64,000 nt of DNA from an uncultured Flavobacteriaceae bacterium (GTDB lineage: Bacteria; Bacteroidota; Bacteroidia; Flavobacteriales; Flavobacteriaceae), in contig CALTAJ010000001.1 in NCBI GenBank assembly GCA_943842245.1, positions 372,001 to 436,000 of the forward strand, in the 5' to 3' direction. Position numbers and translations under genes: made by a program. Below are positions 53,704 to 63,989 of the stretch, piece after piece. Numbering within the stretch: the first letter of the stretch is position 1; every line of letters begins with the position of its first letter. The notes beneath the pieces were generated by a model. It searched no databases and was not told where the DNA came from. It worked only from the letters and a program-made list of their open reading frames with translations.

Positions 53704-55215
53704 ATGGCTCAAAAAACCCTTTTGATGATTTTGGATGGTTGGGGAAATGCTCCAGACCCAAAAGTTTCTGCACTTGACCAAGCGCAAACACCTTACATAG
53801 ATTCATTATACAAAAACTATGCTTCAAATACTCTAAGAACAGACGGAGTATATGTAGGTTTACCAGAAGGTCAAATGGGAAACAGCGAAGTAGGCCACAT
53901 GAATTTAGGTGCAGGAAGAATTGTATATCAAGATTTAGCAAAAATAAATCTGGCAGTTGAAAGTCAAGAGCTTAAGAATGAAAAAGTTCTAATTGAATGT
54001 TTTGAATATGCTAAGAAAAAAAGGAAGAAAGTACATGTTTTAGGTCTTTTATCGGATGGTGGAGTTCATTCCCATATCAAACATCTTGAGGGTATTATTG
54101 ATTTAATTGAAGATTATGAACTTCCCCAGGTTTACCTACATGCTTTTACAGATGGACGAGATGTCGACCCTAAATCTGGAAAAAAATTTGTTAATCAAAT
54201 TGAAAATAAATTACAAGGAAAACACACCAAATTTGCTTCATTAATAGGTCGCTATTATGCTATGGATCGAGACGAACGTTGGGAACGAGTCAAACTTGCT
54301 TACGAGCTTTTAGTCCACAGAAAAGGATCTCCATCATCTAATTTTGAAAAAAGTCTTCAAAAAAGCTATGACCAAGGAATTACAGATGAGTTCATTAAGC
54401 CTATATACAAAGAAAATATCTTAGCAAAAATAGAACAAGGTGATGTAGTGCTCTTTTTCAATTTTAGGACAGATCGTGGTAGAGAGATCACAAGGGTACT
54501 TTCACAGCATGCATTTCCAAAATATGAAATGAAACCTCTTGATTTATACTATGTGACCCTTACTAATTATGATGAATCTTTTAAGGGAGTAAAAGTTGTT
54601 TTTGACAAAGATAATCTTCAAGACACATTAGGTGAAGTCTTGGCTAAAGCCGGAAAAACTCAAGTTCGTATTGCTGAGACAGAAAAGTACCCACATGTTA
54701 CCTTCTTTTTCAATGGAGGTAGAGAAGTTCCTTTTGATGGAGAAGAACGAATTTTATGCCCTTCTCCCAAAGTAGCTACATACGATTTAAAACCTGAAAT
54801 GAGCGCATTTGAAATCCGAGATGCAATTATTAAAAAAATTGAAAATGATCCTCCTGACTTTATTTGTCTAAATTTTGCTAATCCCGATATGGTTGGACAT
54901 ACAGGAGAATTTCAAGCTGCTATTAAAGCCTGTGAAGCGGTTGATCAATGCGTAGGTTATGTTTTAAATGCCGCGCTTAAAAAAGGCTACGCTAGTTTAG
55001 TAATTGCAGATCACGGCAATTGTGAAACAATGATAAATCCTGATGGAAGCCCAAACACAGCTCACACAACAAATGCTGTTCCTATTATCTTAGTTGATAA
55101 AGAGAAAAAAAGAATAAAAGAAGGAATTCTTGGAGACATAGCACCAACTATACTAGATTTATTGGAAGTCGAAATTCCTAAAATAATGACTCAAAAATCT
55201 TTATTAATAAAATAA
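53704..55215 (+). CDS. gpmI: 2,3-bisphosphoglycerate-independent phosphoglycerate mutase
   Basis: The 503-residue enzyme interconverts 3- and 2-phosphoglycerate in glycolysis using manganese. LILDGWGNAPDP-like start (LMILDGWGNAPD), the nucleophile serine in GQMGNSEVGHMNLGAGRI, HAFTDGRDVDPKSG, FRTDRGREITRVL and ADHGNCETM are intact. I choose the ATG at 53704, as the seven extra codons before it lie over the promoter. Its stop codon shares one base with the next start. Confidence 0.97.
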   Translation: MAQKTLLMILDGWGNAPDPKVSALDQAQTPYIDSLYKNYASNTLRTDGVYVGLPEGQMGNSEVGHMNLGAGRIVYQDLAKINLAVESQELKNEKVLIECFEYAKKKRKKVHVLGLLSDGGVHSHIKHLEGIIDLIEDYELPQVYLHAFTDGRDVDPKSGKKFVNQIENKLQGKHTKFASLIGRYYAMDRDERWERVKLAYELLVHRKGSPSSNFEKSLQKSYDQGITDEFIKPIYKENILAKIEQGDVVLFFNFRTDRGREITRVLSQHAFPKYEMKPLDLYYVTLTNYDESFKGVKVVFDKDNLQDTLGEVLAKAGKTQVRIAETEKYPHVTFFFNGGREVPFDGEERILCPSPKVATYDLKPEMSAFEIRDAIIKKIENDPPDFICLNFANPDMVGHTGEFQAAIKACEAVDQCVGYVLNAALKKGYASLVIADHGNCETMINPDGSPNTAHTTNAVPIILVDKEKKRIKEGILGDIAPTILDLLEVEIPKIMTQKSLLIK

Positions 55216-55382
55216 TGAATACTTTCCTTTCATTCATATTCATATTGTTTTTGGCTATAAAAGCTAAAACCTTGATTGGGGAAGAAATAAATCGTATTGT
55301 TCAAATTTTTGAATTTAACCTTTTAAACTTTTCCGAAATCCAAATAAAACGTGGCTTCATAAATACATATATCGGCTTTTAA
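55215..55382 (+). CDS. Short protein with signal-like start, unknown
   Basis: A 55-residue frame whose ATG overlaps the gpmI stop (TAATG), a common coupled arrangement. It begins MNTFLSFIFILFLAIKAKTL, like a signal peptide or anchor, followed by a short tail with no motif. The frame fills the whole space before map, which follows after one base. It may be a small real gene or the shortened remains of a longer one. Confidence 0.4.
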   Translation: MNTFLSFIFILFLAIKAKTLIGEEINRIVQIFEFNLLNFSEIQIKRGFINTYIGF

Positions 55383-55383
55383 T

Positions 55384-56208
55384 ATGGGTGCAATAGTTTT
55401 AAAATCCCTAGAAGAAATTGAATTAATTCGTGAAAGTGCTTTAATCGTTTCGAAAACTTTAGGAGTACTTGCTTCAGAAATAAAACCAGGAGTCACTTCT
55501 ATAAAATTGGATGAGATTGCAGAGACCTTTATTCGAGATCATAATGCCGAACCAGGATTTTTAGGATTATATGATTTTCCGAATACTCTTTGTGTAAGTC
55601 CAAACGCTCAGATTGTCCATGGTATTCCAAACGATATTCCTCTTGAAGAGGGAGATATAATCTCTATTGATTGTGGTGTATTAAAAAATGGTTTTTATGG
55701 AGATCATGCATACACCTTTCCAGTTGGTAATATTGACTCTAAAGTTGAAAAATTACTTCAAGTTGCCAAGGCATCTTTATATGAAGGAATTAGAAGTTTT
55801 AAAGAAGGAAATCGTATTGGAGATTTGGGGTATAAAATTCAAAGATTCTGTGAAGGTAATGGCTATGGTGTAGTACGTGAGTTAGTTGGTCATGGCTTGG
55901 GTATAGTGATGCATGAAGGTCCAGAAGTTCCTAACTATGGAAGAAGAGGGACTGGAAAGAAGTTTTTAAATGGAATGGTATTAGCAATAGAACCTATGAT
56001 AAATCAAGGAACCTATCGTATCAAACAACTAAATGATGGTTGGACTATTTTAACTGCTGATGGAAAAGCAAGTGCTCACTTTGAACATAATGTAGCACTA
56101 GTTAACGGAAAACCTGAACTTCTTTCTAGTTTCCAATATATTTATTCTGCTCTAGGAATCGTAAGCGATGAAGAAGAAGGATTGAGAAAAAACCCTTTGT
56201 TAATATGA
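55384..56208 (+). CDS. map: Methionine aminopeptidase, type I
   Basis: The 274-residue enzyme removes the initiator methionine. SIDCGVLKNGFYGDHAYTF supplies two metal ligands, and VRELVGHGLGIVMHEGPEVP, VLAIEPMINQG and FEHNVALVNGKPELLS the rest. There is no N-terminal extension. It overlaps the next methyltransferase gene by four bases (ATGA). Confidence 0.97.
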   Translation: MGAIVLKSLEEIELIRESALIVSKTLGVLASEIKPGVTSIKLDEIAETFIRDHNAEPGFLGLYDFPNTLCVSPNAQIVHGIPNDIPLEEGDIISIDCGVLKNGFYGDHAYTFPVGNIDSKVEKLLQVAKASLYEGIRSFKEGNRIGDLGYKIQRFCEGNGYGVVRELVGHGLGIVMHEGPEVPNYGRRGTGKKFLNGMVLAIEPMINQGTYRIKQLNDGWTILTADGKASAHFEHNVALVNGKPELLSSFQYIYSALGIVSDEEEGLRKNPLLI

Positions 56209-56957
56209 GATCTTTATTAAATCTATTTCCAAGAACTTGGTTAATTAAACTAAGTATTTGGTTTAGACCACTTATCAGATTTTATTTTAGAGGAAGTAGG
56301 TTTATAGATCCAATTGACGGAAGTTCATATAGAAAATTTCTATCATATGGATATCAAAGTATAAGACATAATGCACTTTGCCCAGGTACACTTTCACTTG
56401 AAAGACATAGATTACTCTGGCTTTATTTAGATCGAGAAACAGATTTTTTAAAACTTCCCTTAAATGTTTTACATATTGCTCCTGAACAGGTTTTTTATAA
56501 AAAATTTAAGAGTTTTAATCATTGGAAATATATTACAGCAGACCTTACCTCCCCATTAGCCGATTTCAAAGTAGATATTTGTAAACTACCATTTGACGAT
56601 AGCTGTTATGACCTAATACTCTGTAACCATGTACTGGAACATGTAAATGATCACATCCAAGCCATTAGCGAATTACACCGAGTTTTGAAAAAAGGTGGAA
56701 CTTTAATAGCTCAGGTTCCAATAGACGAAAAATTAGAAACAACTTTTGAAGATAATTCCATTACCGATCCCATTGAGCGTAGTCGTATTTTTGGTCAATA
56801 CGATCATGTAAGAATTTACGGCAAAGATTTTATCTCTCTCTTAAATCAATCTGGTTTTAAATCTAAGGGAATTCCATATGCTAATAAGTTATCAGAAGTT
56901 GAAATCAAAAAATACAGCTTACAAAAAGAAGTTATTCCAGTTGCAATTAAAAGTTAA
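56205..56957 (+). CDS. Class I SAM-dependent methyltransferase
   Basis: A 250-residue protein. VLHIAPEQVFYKKFKSF, then DICKLPFDDSCYDLILCNHV followed by LEHVNDHIQAISELHRVLKK and GGTLIAQVPI, show a class I methyltransferase domain (Methyltransf_11 type). The first 60 residues are basic and hydrophobic, perhaps binding membrane. The substrate is unknown. It is translationally coupled to map by the ATGA overlap. Confidence 0.88.
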   Translation: MRSLLNLFPRTWLIKLSIWFRPLIRFYFRGSRFIDPIDGSSYRKFLSYGYQSIRHNALCPGTLSLERHRLLWLYLDRETDFLKLPLNVLHIAPEQVFYKKFKSFNHWKYITADLTSPLADFKVDICKLPFDDSCYDLILCNHVLEHVNDHIQAISELHRVLKKGGTLIAQVPIDEKLETTFEDNSITDPIERSRIFGQYDHVRIYGKDFISLLNQSGFKSKGIPYANKLSEVEIKKYSLQKEVIPVAIKS

Positions 56958-56964
56958 TATTATT

Positions 56965-57975
56965 TTATTCCAATGAAAAGTCTGAAGAAAATACCTCTTC
57001 AATTTCTCCTTCTTCATCTTCTATAATCCAATACGCTTCAAGATCAGCCTCATTCTCAATTAAAGCCTTACCTTCTTCAAATGGCATAACCATTAATGCT
57101 GTAGCAAATGCATCTGCAATCATACAAGTTGAAGCCAATACAGATGCACTCAAAACTTCTGTTGGAAAAGAATTTCCAGTTTTCGGATTTATAGAATGGA
57201 CTGAACGCTTACCCGTCTCAGGATTTATTTTATATTTTCGATAATTCCCTGAGGTTGCTAAAGCTTTATTTTTTAAGCTTATCAATTGGATAAATTTTCG
57301 CTCTTTAGACTGCTTTGGATGGTCAATAGCAATCTTCCATACTTTTTTAGTTTTTGGACTCAACCCCTGAGCTACAATCTCTCCACCAATCTCAACTAAA
57401 AAGGAAGCAATATTTTTTGATCTTAGATGATTTGAAATTACATCGACTGTGTAGCCCTTTGCCAAGGCATTAAAATCAAAAAATATTTTTTGATGAGTTT
57501 TTTTTATTGTTTTTTCAGAACTTAAATAAGTTTTATCCCATCCTGTATAGGCTAGTATTTCATTTCGAATTTCTTTTGAAACTGAACTTGAATTTAATTC
57601 TGGACCAAAGCCATATGCATTAACTAGAGCTCCTACAGTAGGATCAAAATATCCATCTGTTTTTTTCCAAACCAAAGAAGCTGTGTTGTAAACTTTTTCA
57701 AAATGTAGATCAATTTTAAGTAAGCTATCTCCTTTGTTAATTCTAGTAATGTCCGAATCTGGTATATAAGTTGACATAGATGAATTAATTACTTTTATAA
57801 TAGAATCAACTTCTTTTTCTAAAACCTCTTTACTTAATGAAAAATCGGAATAATTAATAGAATATGTTGTGCCGAGTGCAAAGCCACTTATTCTTTGATT
57901 TACATTTTTTTCAACTTTTTGACAGCTTATTAATATTAGTAATAGTAATAAACTATATGATTTTTTCAAGACCAT
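56965..57975 (-). CDS. apbE: FAD:protein FMN transferase, lipoprotein
   Basis: The enzyme attaches FMN by a phosphoester bond to threonines of the Nqr/Rnf subunits in the periplasm. About 336 residues from the ATG at 57975, where a lipoprotein signal begins (YSLLLLLILISCQK). MSTYIPDSDITRINKGDS, FDFNALAKGYTVDVI, ATSGNYRKY and CMIADAFATALMVM are ApbE motifs. It lies close to nqrF-nqrE-nqrD, whose complex needs it. Its start overlaps the gene upstream by 23 bases. Confidence 0.95.
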   Translation of the reverse strand: MVLKKSYSLLLLLILISCQKVEKNVNQRISGFALGTTYSINYSDFSLSKEVLEKEVDSIIKVINSSMSTYIPDSDITRINKGDSLLKIDLHFEKVYNTASLVWKKTDGYFDPTVGALVNAYGFGPELNSSSVSKEIRNEILAYTGWDKTYLSSEKTIKKTHQKIFFDFNALAKGYTVDVISNHLRSKNIASFLVEIGGEIVAQGLSPKTKKVWKIAIDHPKQSKERKFIQLISLKNKALATSGNYRKYKINPETGKRSVHSINPKTGNSFPTEVLSASVLASTCMIADAFATALMVMPFEEGKALIENEADLEAYWIIEDEEGEIEEVFSSDFSLE

Positions 57976-58312
57976 TGAAATTGACAACATAGGGATTATT
58001 TTTTATTAATGGTAGATTGTAATCTTTAGCATTTGCTAATCCTACTCCTGCAAAATATAATTTTGCATTATTTTTTTTCGCATGAATTTTTACTTTATTC
58101 ATTTGCTTAATATCATATGATTTGGGTGACTTCGGATATAAACATGCATTAACAACTACAAAATAAAGTACTTTATCCTTCACACACACATATTGTGGTG
58201 AACGTTTTATTTTAGAATTTATAGCTAAAAACTCATACCCCTCTGCTTCTAAGAAGGATCCAACCTCTTTCATAGCAAGCTGATGAAGCTCTTGCAAACT
58301 TATTGTTTCCAC
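57953..58312 (-). CDS. Conserved hypothetical protein upstream of apbE
   Basis: A 119-residue soluble protein without signal peptide. QYVCVKDKVLYFVVVNACLY followed by KLYFAGVGLANAKDYNLPL looks like an alpha/beta fold, with no recognised catalytic residue set. It overlaps apbE and is co-directional, so a role with flavinylation or with Nqr is possible. I do not recognise the family for certain. Confidence 0.7.
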   Translation of the reverse strand: METISLQELHQLAMKEVGSFLEAEGYEFLAINSKIKRSPQYVCVKDKVLYFVVVNACLYPKSPKSYDIKQMNKVKIHAKKNNAKLYFAGVGLANAKDYNLPLIKNNPYVVNFNGLEKII

Positions 58313-58396
58313 ATTTGTAAAAATAAGTCAAAATATGCCATTAGTGAGTTAATCCATGGAATTTATGTAAATTGAAATTTTTAAAAAAATAAAAAT

Positions 58397-61345
58397 ATGA
58401 ACTTGACAAAGTGCATTTTAGCTGTATTTTTTATCACAAATATTACGAGCTGTACAGTTACATCTTATGAGACTCTAAAAGCCACTTCTGGAGGTTTTCC
58501 TTATGAATATGTAACAGATGACCCTACCAAAACTAGAATTTATACCCTCGGAAATGGGCTAAAAGTTTACTTAAGTAATTTTGAAAATGCTCCAAGAATT
58601 CATGTTTATACTGCAGTTAAAGCTGGAGGGAAAAATGATCCTGAAAATAATACCGGCCTTGCTCATTACCTAGAACACATGATGTTCAAAGGGAATAAAC
58701 ACTTTGGAACAAAAGATTTCAAGACCGAAAAAATTCTCATTGACTCAATTGAACAGCTTTTCAATGACTACTCTAAACTTACAGATTCTAATGAACGTTC
58801 AGATCTTTATAAAAAAATTGATAAGCTTTCCAATAAAGCTGCTTTATATGCTATTCCAAATGAATACGATAAAATGATTTCTATGATGGGAGGAAAAAGA
58901 CTAAATGCATACACTACAGAGGATCGAACAGTTTACACGGTTGATATTCCTTCAAATGAATTAGAACGTTTTCTAACCCTTGAGGGCTTGCGTTTCAAGC
59001 AGATTGTGAATCGTCTTTTTCATACTGAAATAGAGACTGTTTATGAAGAGAAAAATAGAACCTTAGACAGTGATGGGAGAAAACAATATTGGGCCCTTTA
59101 CCAAAGTCTTTTTAAAGATCATCCATATGGAAAACAAACTGTAATTGGAACAGTTGATCATTTAAAAAATCCATCTATCACAGAAATTAAAAAATATTTT
59201 AATAGCTATTATCGTCCAAATAATGTAGCTATCTGCATGAGTGGAGAGTTAGATTTTGATAAAACAATTAGACTGATTGACAAACATTTTGGTAATTGGG
59301 AGCCTAATTTGGAAATTCCTAAAATTGATTTAAAAAAACTTCCTGAAATTACGAGTCCTATTTTTAAAGAAGTACTTGGTCCAGATAGAGAATCTGTATG
59401 GTTAGGCTTCCGTTTTGATGGAAAAGCTAAAGATGATCTCCTAAAAGTAGATTTAATAGATATGCTTCTTTCTAATAGAGCTGCCGGACTAATTGACTTG
59501 AATTTGGTACAAAAGCAAAAAGTTTTAAGTGCTTTAGCTACAGTCTTGAAATTAAACGATTTTTCTATTCACAATTTTAGAGCGAATCCAAAAGATGGAC
59601 AAAGTCTTGAAGAATTAAAAGATCTACTTCTTGGGGAAATAGAAAATATAAAAAAAGGAGCTTTTGATATTGATCTTATTGAAGCCGTTATAAATGATCT
59701 TAAAAAATCAATTATGCAACAGGATGACTCAGAAAATGCTAATTTATATAGAGCAGATAAAATGGTTATGGCTTTTACAAGGGATGAGCCCTGGGAAGAT
59801 CATGTTTCCTATTTTGAAAAACTTTCGAAAATCACTAAAAACGATTTAGTTGAATTTGCCAATTTGCATTACAAAGAAAATTATGCTGTAATTTATAAGA
59901 GAACTGGTAAAGATCCAAATATCAAAAAAGTTACTAAACCCAAAATTACAAAGGTGCAATTAAATCGTGAAGACCTATCTGAGTTACATAAAAAACTCAT
60001 AAAACTAGAGATTAATAAGCTGCAACCAAAATTTTTAGATTATAATAATGATCTAGACTTATACAGTATTGGTCCTCTGGAAGTTATTTCTAAAGAAAAT
60101 AAAGACAATGATTTATTTCAACTAACTTATCGTTTTGGTTTTGGTAAAAATCTAGATCCAAAAATCGAGTTAGCTGCAGGCTTAATGAATTATAGCGGAA
60201 TAGAAGGTTTAAGTCCCGAAGATTTAAAAAAGAAGTTTTATAATCTTGGTGCCGAGTTTAGTTTCAATACTTCAGGAGATGGGGAGGAAACGTCAGTCAC
60301 TCTAAGTGGACTTAGTGAAAATATGGAGGCTTCTATTCAACTTTTTGAAAAGCTTTTACAAGGCCCTATTGCTTCTCAGGAAGCATTAAATAAGCTTGTT
60401 GGACGTATTATAAAATCACGTTCAGATGCCAAAAAAAATAAAAATATAATCCTTAGAAACCAATTATATGCGTATGGAAAATATGGAGAAGTAAATCCCG
60501 CTTCAAATAATTTAAACACTAAGGATTTGGAAGACTTAAGGGTTGAAGATTTAACCGATTTGATAAAAAACTTATCAAATTACTCACATCGTATTCTTTA
60601 TTATGGAAAAATGAATCAGAATAGTTTATCTCATATGGTCAAAACTTATCATAAAATTCCTGAAAGCTTTTCTGAAATAATAAATATTGAAAATTACAAG
60701 GAAAAAATTTATGATCAAGAATATATCTTTTGGACCCATTTTGATATGGTTCAAACAGAAATTATTCTCTTAACAAAGCTAGAGTTATTAGATAATGCTA
60801 AAACAGCAGCAATTAGGCTGTTTAATCAGTATTTTGGTGCAGGGATGAATTCTATAGTTTTTCAAGAAATTCGTGAAGCACAAGGATTAGCTTATTCTGT
60901 TTATTCTACATTCAGTCAAGCAAATAAACCCGATCGATCAGATTACCTTTATTCATATATTGGAATTCAGTCAGACAAACAAAGTGAAGCTTTATCTTCA
61001 ATGTTTAGCTTAATTAATAACCTTCCTGAATCTCAACAAGCATTTGAGATAAGCAAAAAGGCCATTTTAAATAAAATTGAAAGTGAGCGTATTACAAAAT
61101 CGAGTGTATTATATAGTTATTTGAATGCTGAGAAACGTGGAATTAATTTTGATATACGTGAGCAGGTTTACAATGAAGTTAAAGCTATGGATCTAGAAAA
61201 ACTTTTAAAGTTTCATAAAACATATATAAAAGATAAACCACATAATATTTTATTAATTGGAAATCGAGATAAAATAGACTTTAAAAACTTGAAGAAATAT
61301 GGTATAATAAAAGAAGTTTCTCTCGATGAGCTTTTTGGTTTCTAA
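58397..61345 (+). CDS. M16-family metallopeptidase (two-domain), lipoprotein
   Basis: A 982-residue protein with a lipoprotein signal (CILAVFFITNITSCTV). The inverted zinc motif HYLEHMMFKGN (HxxEH) and a third ligand glutamate in VYEEKNRTLDS define the active N-terminal M16 domain. The second half (from about residue 560) is an inactive M16 copy with REAQGLAYSVYSTFSQANKP. These pitrilysin-type enzymes cut peptides in a closed chamber. It lies between apbE and nqrF without a common direction. Confidence 0.94.
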   Translation: MNLTKCILAVFFITNITSCTVTSYETLKATSGGFPYEYVTDDPTKTRIYTLGNGLKVYLSNFENAPRIHVYTAVKAGGKNDPENNTGLAHYLEHMMFKGNKHFGTKDFKTEKILIDSIEQLFNDYSKLTDSNERSDLYKKIDKLSNKAALYAIPNEYDKMISMMGGKRLNAYTTEDRTVYTVDIPSNELERFLTLEGLRFKQIVNRLFHTEIETVYEEKNRTLDSDGRKQYWALYQSLFKDHPYGKQTVIGTVDHLKNPSITEIKKYFNSYYRPNNVAICMSGELDFDKTIRLIDKHFGNWEPNLEIPKIDLKKLPEITSPIFKEVLGPDRESVWLGFRFDGKAKDDLLKVDLIDMLLSNRAAGLIDLNLVQKQKVLSALATVLKLNDFSIHNFRANPKDGQSLEELKDLLLGEIENIKKGAFDIDLIEAVINDLKKSIMQQDDSENANLYRADKMVMAFTRDEPWEDHVSYFEKLSKITKNDLVEFANLHYKENYAVIYKRTGKDPNIKKVTKPKITKVQLNREDLSELHKKLIKLEINKLQPKFLDYNNDLDLYSIGPLEVISKENKDNDLFQLTYRFGFGKNLDPKIELAAGLMNYSGIEGLSPEDLKKKFYNLGAEFSFNTSGDGEETSVTLSGLSENMEASIQLFEKLLQGPIASQEALNKLVGRIIKSRSDAKKNKNIILRNQLYAYGKYGEVNPASNNLNTKDLEDLRVEDLTDLIKNLSNYSHRILYYGKMNQNSLSHMVKTYHKIPESFSEIINIENYKEKIYDQEYIFWTHFDMVQTEIILLTKLELLDNAKTAAIRLFNQYFGAGMNSIVFQEIREAQGLAYSVYSTFSQANKPDRSDYLYSYIGIQSDKQSEALSSMFSLINNLPESQQAFEISKKAILNKIESERITKSSVLYSYLNAEKRGINFDIREQVYNEVKAMDLEKLLKFHKTYIKDKPHNILLIGNRDKIDFKNLKKYGIIKEVSLDELFGF

Positions 61346-61372
61346 TTTTAATATTACAAAAGAGAATCAATA

Positions 61373-62668
61373 TTATCCTCCAAAGTCGTCAAACCTAACA
61401 TTTTCTGGTGGAACCCCAAAATCTTCTGCCATTAACTCAACAGCTTGATTCATTAGTGGTGGCCCACAAAAATAAACCTCAATATCTTCTGGTGCATCAT
61501 GATCATTAAGATAATGATCAATTACTACCTGGTGCACAAAACCATTAAAACCGTCTCCATCAGAATTAAGACTAGTTTTTTCTTTCCAATTGTCTTCTTC
61601 CATTGGTTCAGATAAAGCAATGTAAAACTTAAAGTTTGGGTAATCTTTTTCCAAAGCTCTAAAGTGATCAATATAAAATAGCTCTCTTTTAGAACGTCCA
61701 CCATACCAGAAGGTAACTTTACGCCCAGTCTTAAGGGTTCTAAAAAGTTCATACAAATGAGATCGCATTGGCGCCATTCCTGCTCCTCCTCCAACATATA
61801 ACATTTCAGAGTCAGATTCATTGATAAAGAATTCGCCATAGGGTCCTGAAATAGTAACTTTATCTCCTGCGCTCTTTGAAAAAATATACGATGAAGCTAC
61901 GCCAGGATTAACCTCACTCCAGTCATTCTTTGCACGATCAAAAGGAGGAGTTGCAATACGAACATTCAACATTATTTCTTTTCCTTCTGCTGGAAAGGAA
62001 GCCATGGAGTAAGCACGTTCAACAGTCTCTGGATTTTTCATTTTCAAAGGCCATAATTTGAACTTATCCCACTCTAATTTAAACTTATCCGGTTCTCCTG
62101 GATGTTCTTCTGGATGGGCAGAAATATCGATATCTTCATATTTAACTTCACATTTTGGAATCTCAATTTGGATATAGCCTCCAGCTTTGTAATCCATTTC
62201 TTCGGGTATTTCAACCACAAACTCTTTAATAAAAGAAGCAACATTCCAGTTTCTAATTACTTTTGCTTCATATTTTTTAATGCCAAAAACTTCTTCTGGA
62301 ACTTGAATAACCATGTCCTGTTTTACTTTTACTTGACATCCTAGACGCCATCCTTCCGCAACTTCTTTTCGAGAAAAATGAGGTGTTTCAGTAGGAAGAA
62401 TTTCTCCTCCTCCGTCTAACACTTTACATTTACATTGGATGCATGTACCCCCTCCACCACAAGCTGAAGGTAAAAAGATTTTATTATTACCTAAGGTGCT
62501 TAATAAAGTACTCCCTGAAGATACTTCAACTTTGTTGTCACCATTAATTTGTAAGGAAACCGGCCCAGAAGGCAATAGTTTTGCTTTTGCACCTAAAAGC
62601 ATCCCAACTAACATAAATGTGATGGTTAAAAAAACAACAATACTCGCAATAACAACTGTATAATCCAT
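61373..62668 (-). CDS. nqrF: Na+-translocating NADH:quinone reductase subunit F
   Basis: A 431-residue subunit that takes electrons from NADH. One N-terminal membrane helix precedes a 2Fe-2S ferredoxin domain with LPSACGGGGTCIQCKCKVL, an FAD domain with RAYSMASFP, and an NADH domain with YVGGGAGMAPMRSHLYEL and CGPPLMNQAVELM. Length is close to the usual 405-430. It ends the nqr operon, seven bases after nqrE. Confidence 0.97.
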   Translation of the reverse strand: MDYTVVIASIVVFLTITFMLVGMLLGAKAKLLPSGPVSLQINGDNKVEVSSGSTLLSTLGNNKIFLPSACGGGGTCIQCKCKVLDGGGEILPTETPHFSRKEVAEGWRLGCQVKVKQDMVIQVPEEVFGIKKYEAKVIRNWNVASFIKEFVVEIPEEMDYKAGGYIQIEIPKCEVKYEDIDISAHPEEHPGEPDKFKLEWDKFKLWPLKMKNPETVERAYSMASFPAEGKEIMLNVRIATPPFDRAKNDWSEVNPGVASSYIFSKSAGDKVTISGPYGEFFINESDSEMLYVGGGAGMAPMRSHLYELFRTLKTGRKVTFWYGGRSKRELFYIDHFRALEKDYPNFKFYIALSEPMEEDNWKEKTSLNSDGDGFNGFVHQVVIDHYLNDHDAPEDIEVYFCGPPLMNQAVELMAEDFGVPPENVRFDDFGG

Positions 62669-62675
62669 TCTTAAA

Positions 62676-63293
62676 TTATAATTTAATTCCCATAAAGCTC
62701 ATAAATCCTAATGCCATAAGCCCTGTTATTATAAAGGTAATCCCTAAGCCTCTTAATGGGGCAGGCACATTTGAATAAGTAATTTTTTCTCGAATAGCAG
62801 CAATTGCTAAAATAGCAAGCAACCATCCGATTCCTGATCCTAAACCATAAACTGCTGACTCTACAATACCTGAAAAATCCTTTTGCTGCATGAAAAGTGA
62901 GCCACCAAGAATAGCGCAATTAACAGCAATAAGTGGAAGGAAAATCCCCAGAGCTCCGTATAAAGCAGGAGCAAATTTTTCAACAATCATCTCAACAAGC
63001 TGAACCATAGAGGCTATTACAGCTATAAACATTATGAAACTTAAAAAACTTAAATCAAGATCTACATAGTCCGAATCCAACCAAGATAAGGCTCCAGGAC
63101 GAAGTAAGTAAGTATCTAAAAGGAAGTTGATTGGTACTGTAATTGCTAAAACAAAAATAACAGCAAAGCCAAGACCAACAGCTGTTTTAACAGTTTTAGA
63201 AACAGCTAAATATGAACACATTCCCAAAAAGTATGCAAAAATCATATTTTCAATAAATATACTTTTTACAAAAAGGTTTAAATATGCTTCCAC
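62676..63293 (-). CDS. nqrE: Na+-translocating NADH:quinone reductase subunit E
   Basis: A 205-residue membrane protein with six hydrophobic segments. [20 protein letters not shown] and [17 protein letters not shown] match NqrE and hold the conserved cysteines that bind a membrane-internal iron centre with NqrD. It is six bases downstream of nqrD and seven before nqrF. Confidence 0.97.
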   Translation of the reverse strand: MEAYLNLFVKSIFIENMIFAYFLGMCSYLAVSKTVKTAVGLGFAVIFVLAITVPINFLLDTYLLRPGALSWLDSDYVDLDLSFLSFIMFIAVIASMVQLVEMIVEKFAPALYGALGIFLPLIAVNCAILGGSLFMQQKDFSGIVESAVYGLGSGIGWLLAILAIAAIREKITYSNVPAPLRGLGITFIITGLMALGFMSFMGIKL

Positions 63294-63299
63294 GTTTAT

Positions 63300-63989
63300 T
63301 TAATTTTTTTCTATTAGTATTCGATTTCTATAACGTTGAACCCAGATTATTAATCCTACAGTAATTAAAGCCATAGGTGATAATAACATTAATCCGTTAT
63401 TGACATATCCCATTTCATATATTATATCAGGAATCACTTGATAGCCAAATAATTTTCCAGAACCCAAAAGTTCTCTAAAAAAAGCAACTAAGATTAAAAT
63501 AAATCCGTAGCCAGCAGCATTTCCGATTCCATCAAGAAAAGATTTCCAAACTCCATTTCCTAATGCAAAAGCTTCTAATCTTCCCATCACAATGCAATTG
63601 GTAATAATTAATCCGATGAAAATTGAAAGTTCTTTACTTACATCATAAGCATATGCACGTAAAATTTGATCAACTAAAATTACCATAGCGGCAACAACAA
63701 CTAATTGAACTATAATCCGAATTCTATTTGGAATTAAGTCTCTAAGTACAGAAATGATAACATTACTGGCTGCCATCACTGCCATTACAGAAATACTCAT
63801 CACTAATGCTGGCTTTAACTGAACCGTAATAGCCAGAGCTGAACAAATTCCTAGTACTTGAACAGTTATTGGATTATTATCATCCATTGGGTCAGACAAT
63901 AACTTTCGATTTTTCTTTGAAAAAAGTGGCTCCCTCTCTTTATTTAAAAAAAGAATAGTGGGTTGCTTTTTGGTCGATCTTTCTTTCAT
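63300..63989 (-). CDS. nqrD: Na+-translocating NADH:quinone reductase subunit D
   Basis: A 229-residue membrane protein with six segments. SKKNRKLLSDPMDDNNPITV and QVLGICSALAITVQLKPALV begin the conserved part, and LIITNCIVMGRLEAFA holds a conserved cysteine. The first 22 residues (MKERSTKKQPTILFLNKE and on) are longer than in typical NqrD, and no other start is available in frame. The upstream genes nqrA, nqrB and nqrC should lie just outside the right edge. Confidence 0.95.
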   Translation of the reverse strand: MKERSTKKQPTILFLNKEREPLFSKKNRKLLSDPMDDNNPITVQVLGICSALAITVQLKPALVMSISVMAVMAASNVIISVLRDLIPNRIRIIVQLVVVAAMVILVDQILRAYAYDVSKELSIFIGLIITNCIVMGRLEAFALGNGVWKSFLDGIGNAAGYGFILILVAFFRELLGSGKLFGYQVIPDIIYEMGYVNNGLMLLSPMALITVGLIIWVQRYRNRILIEKN

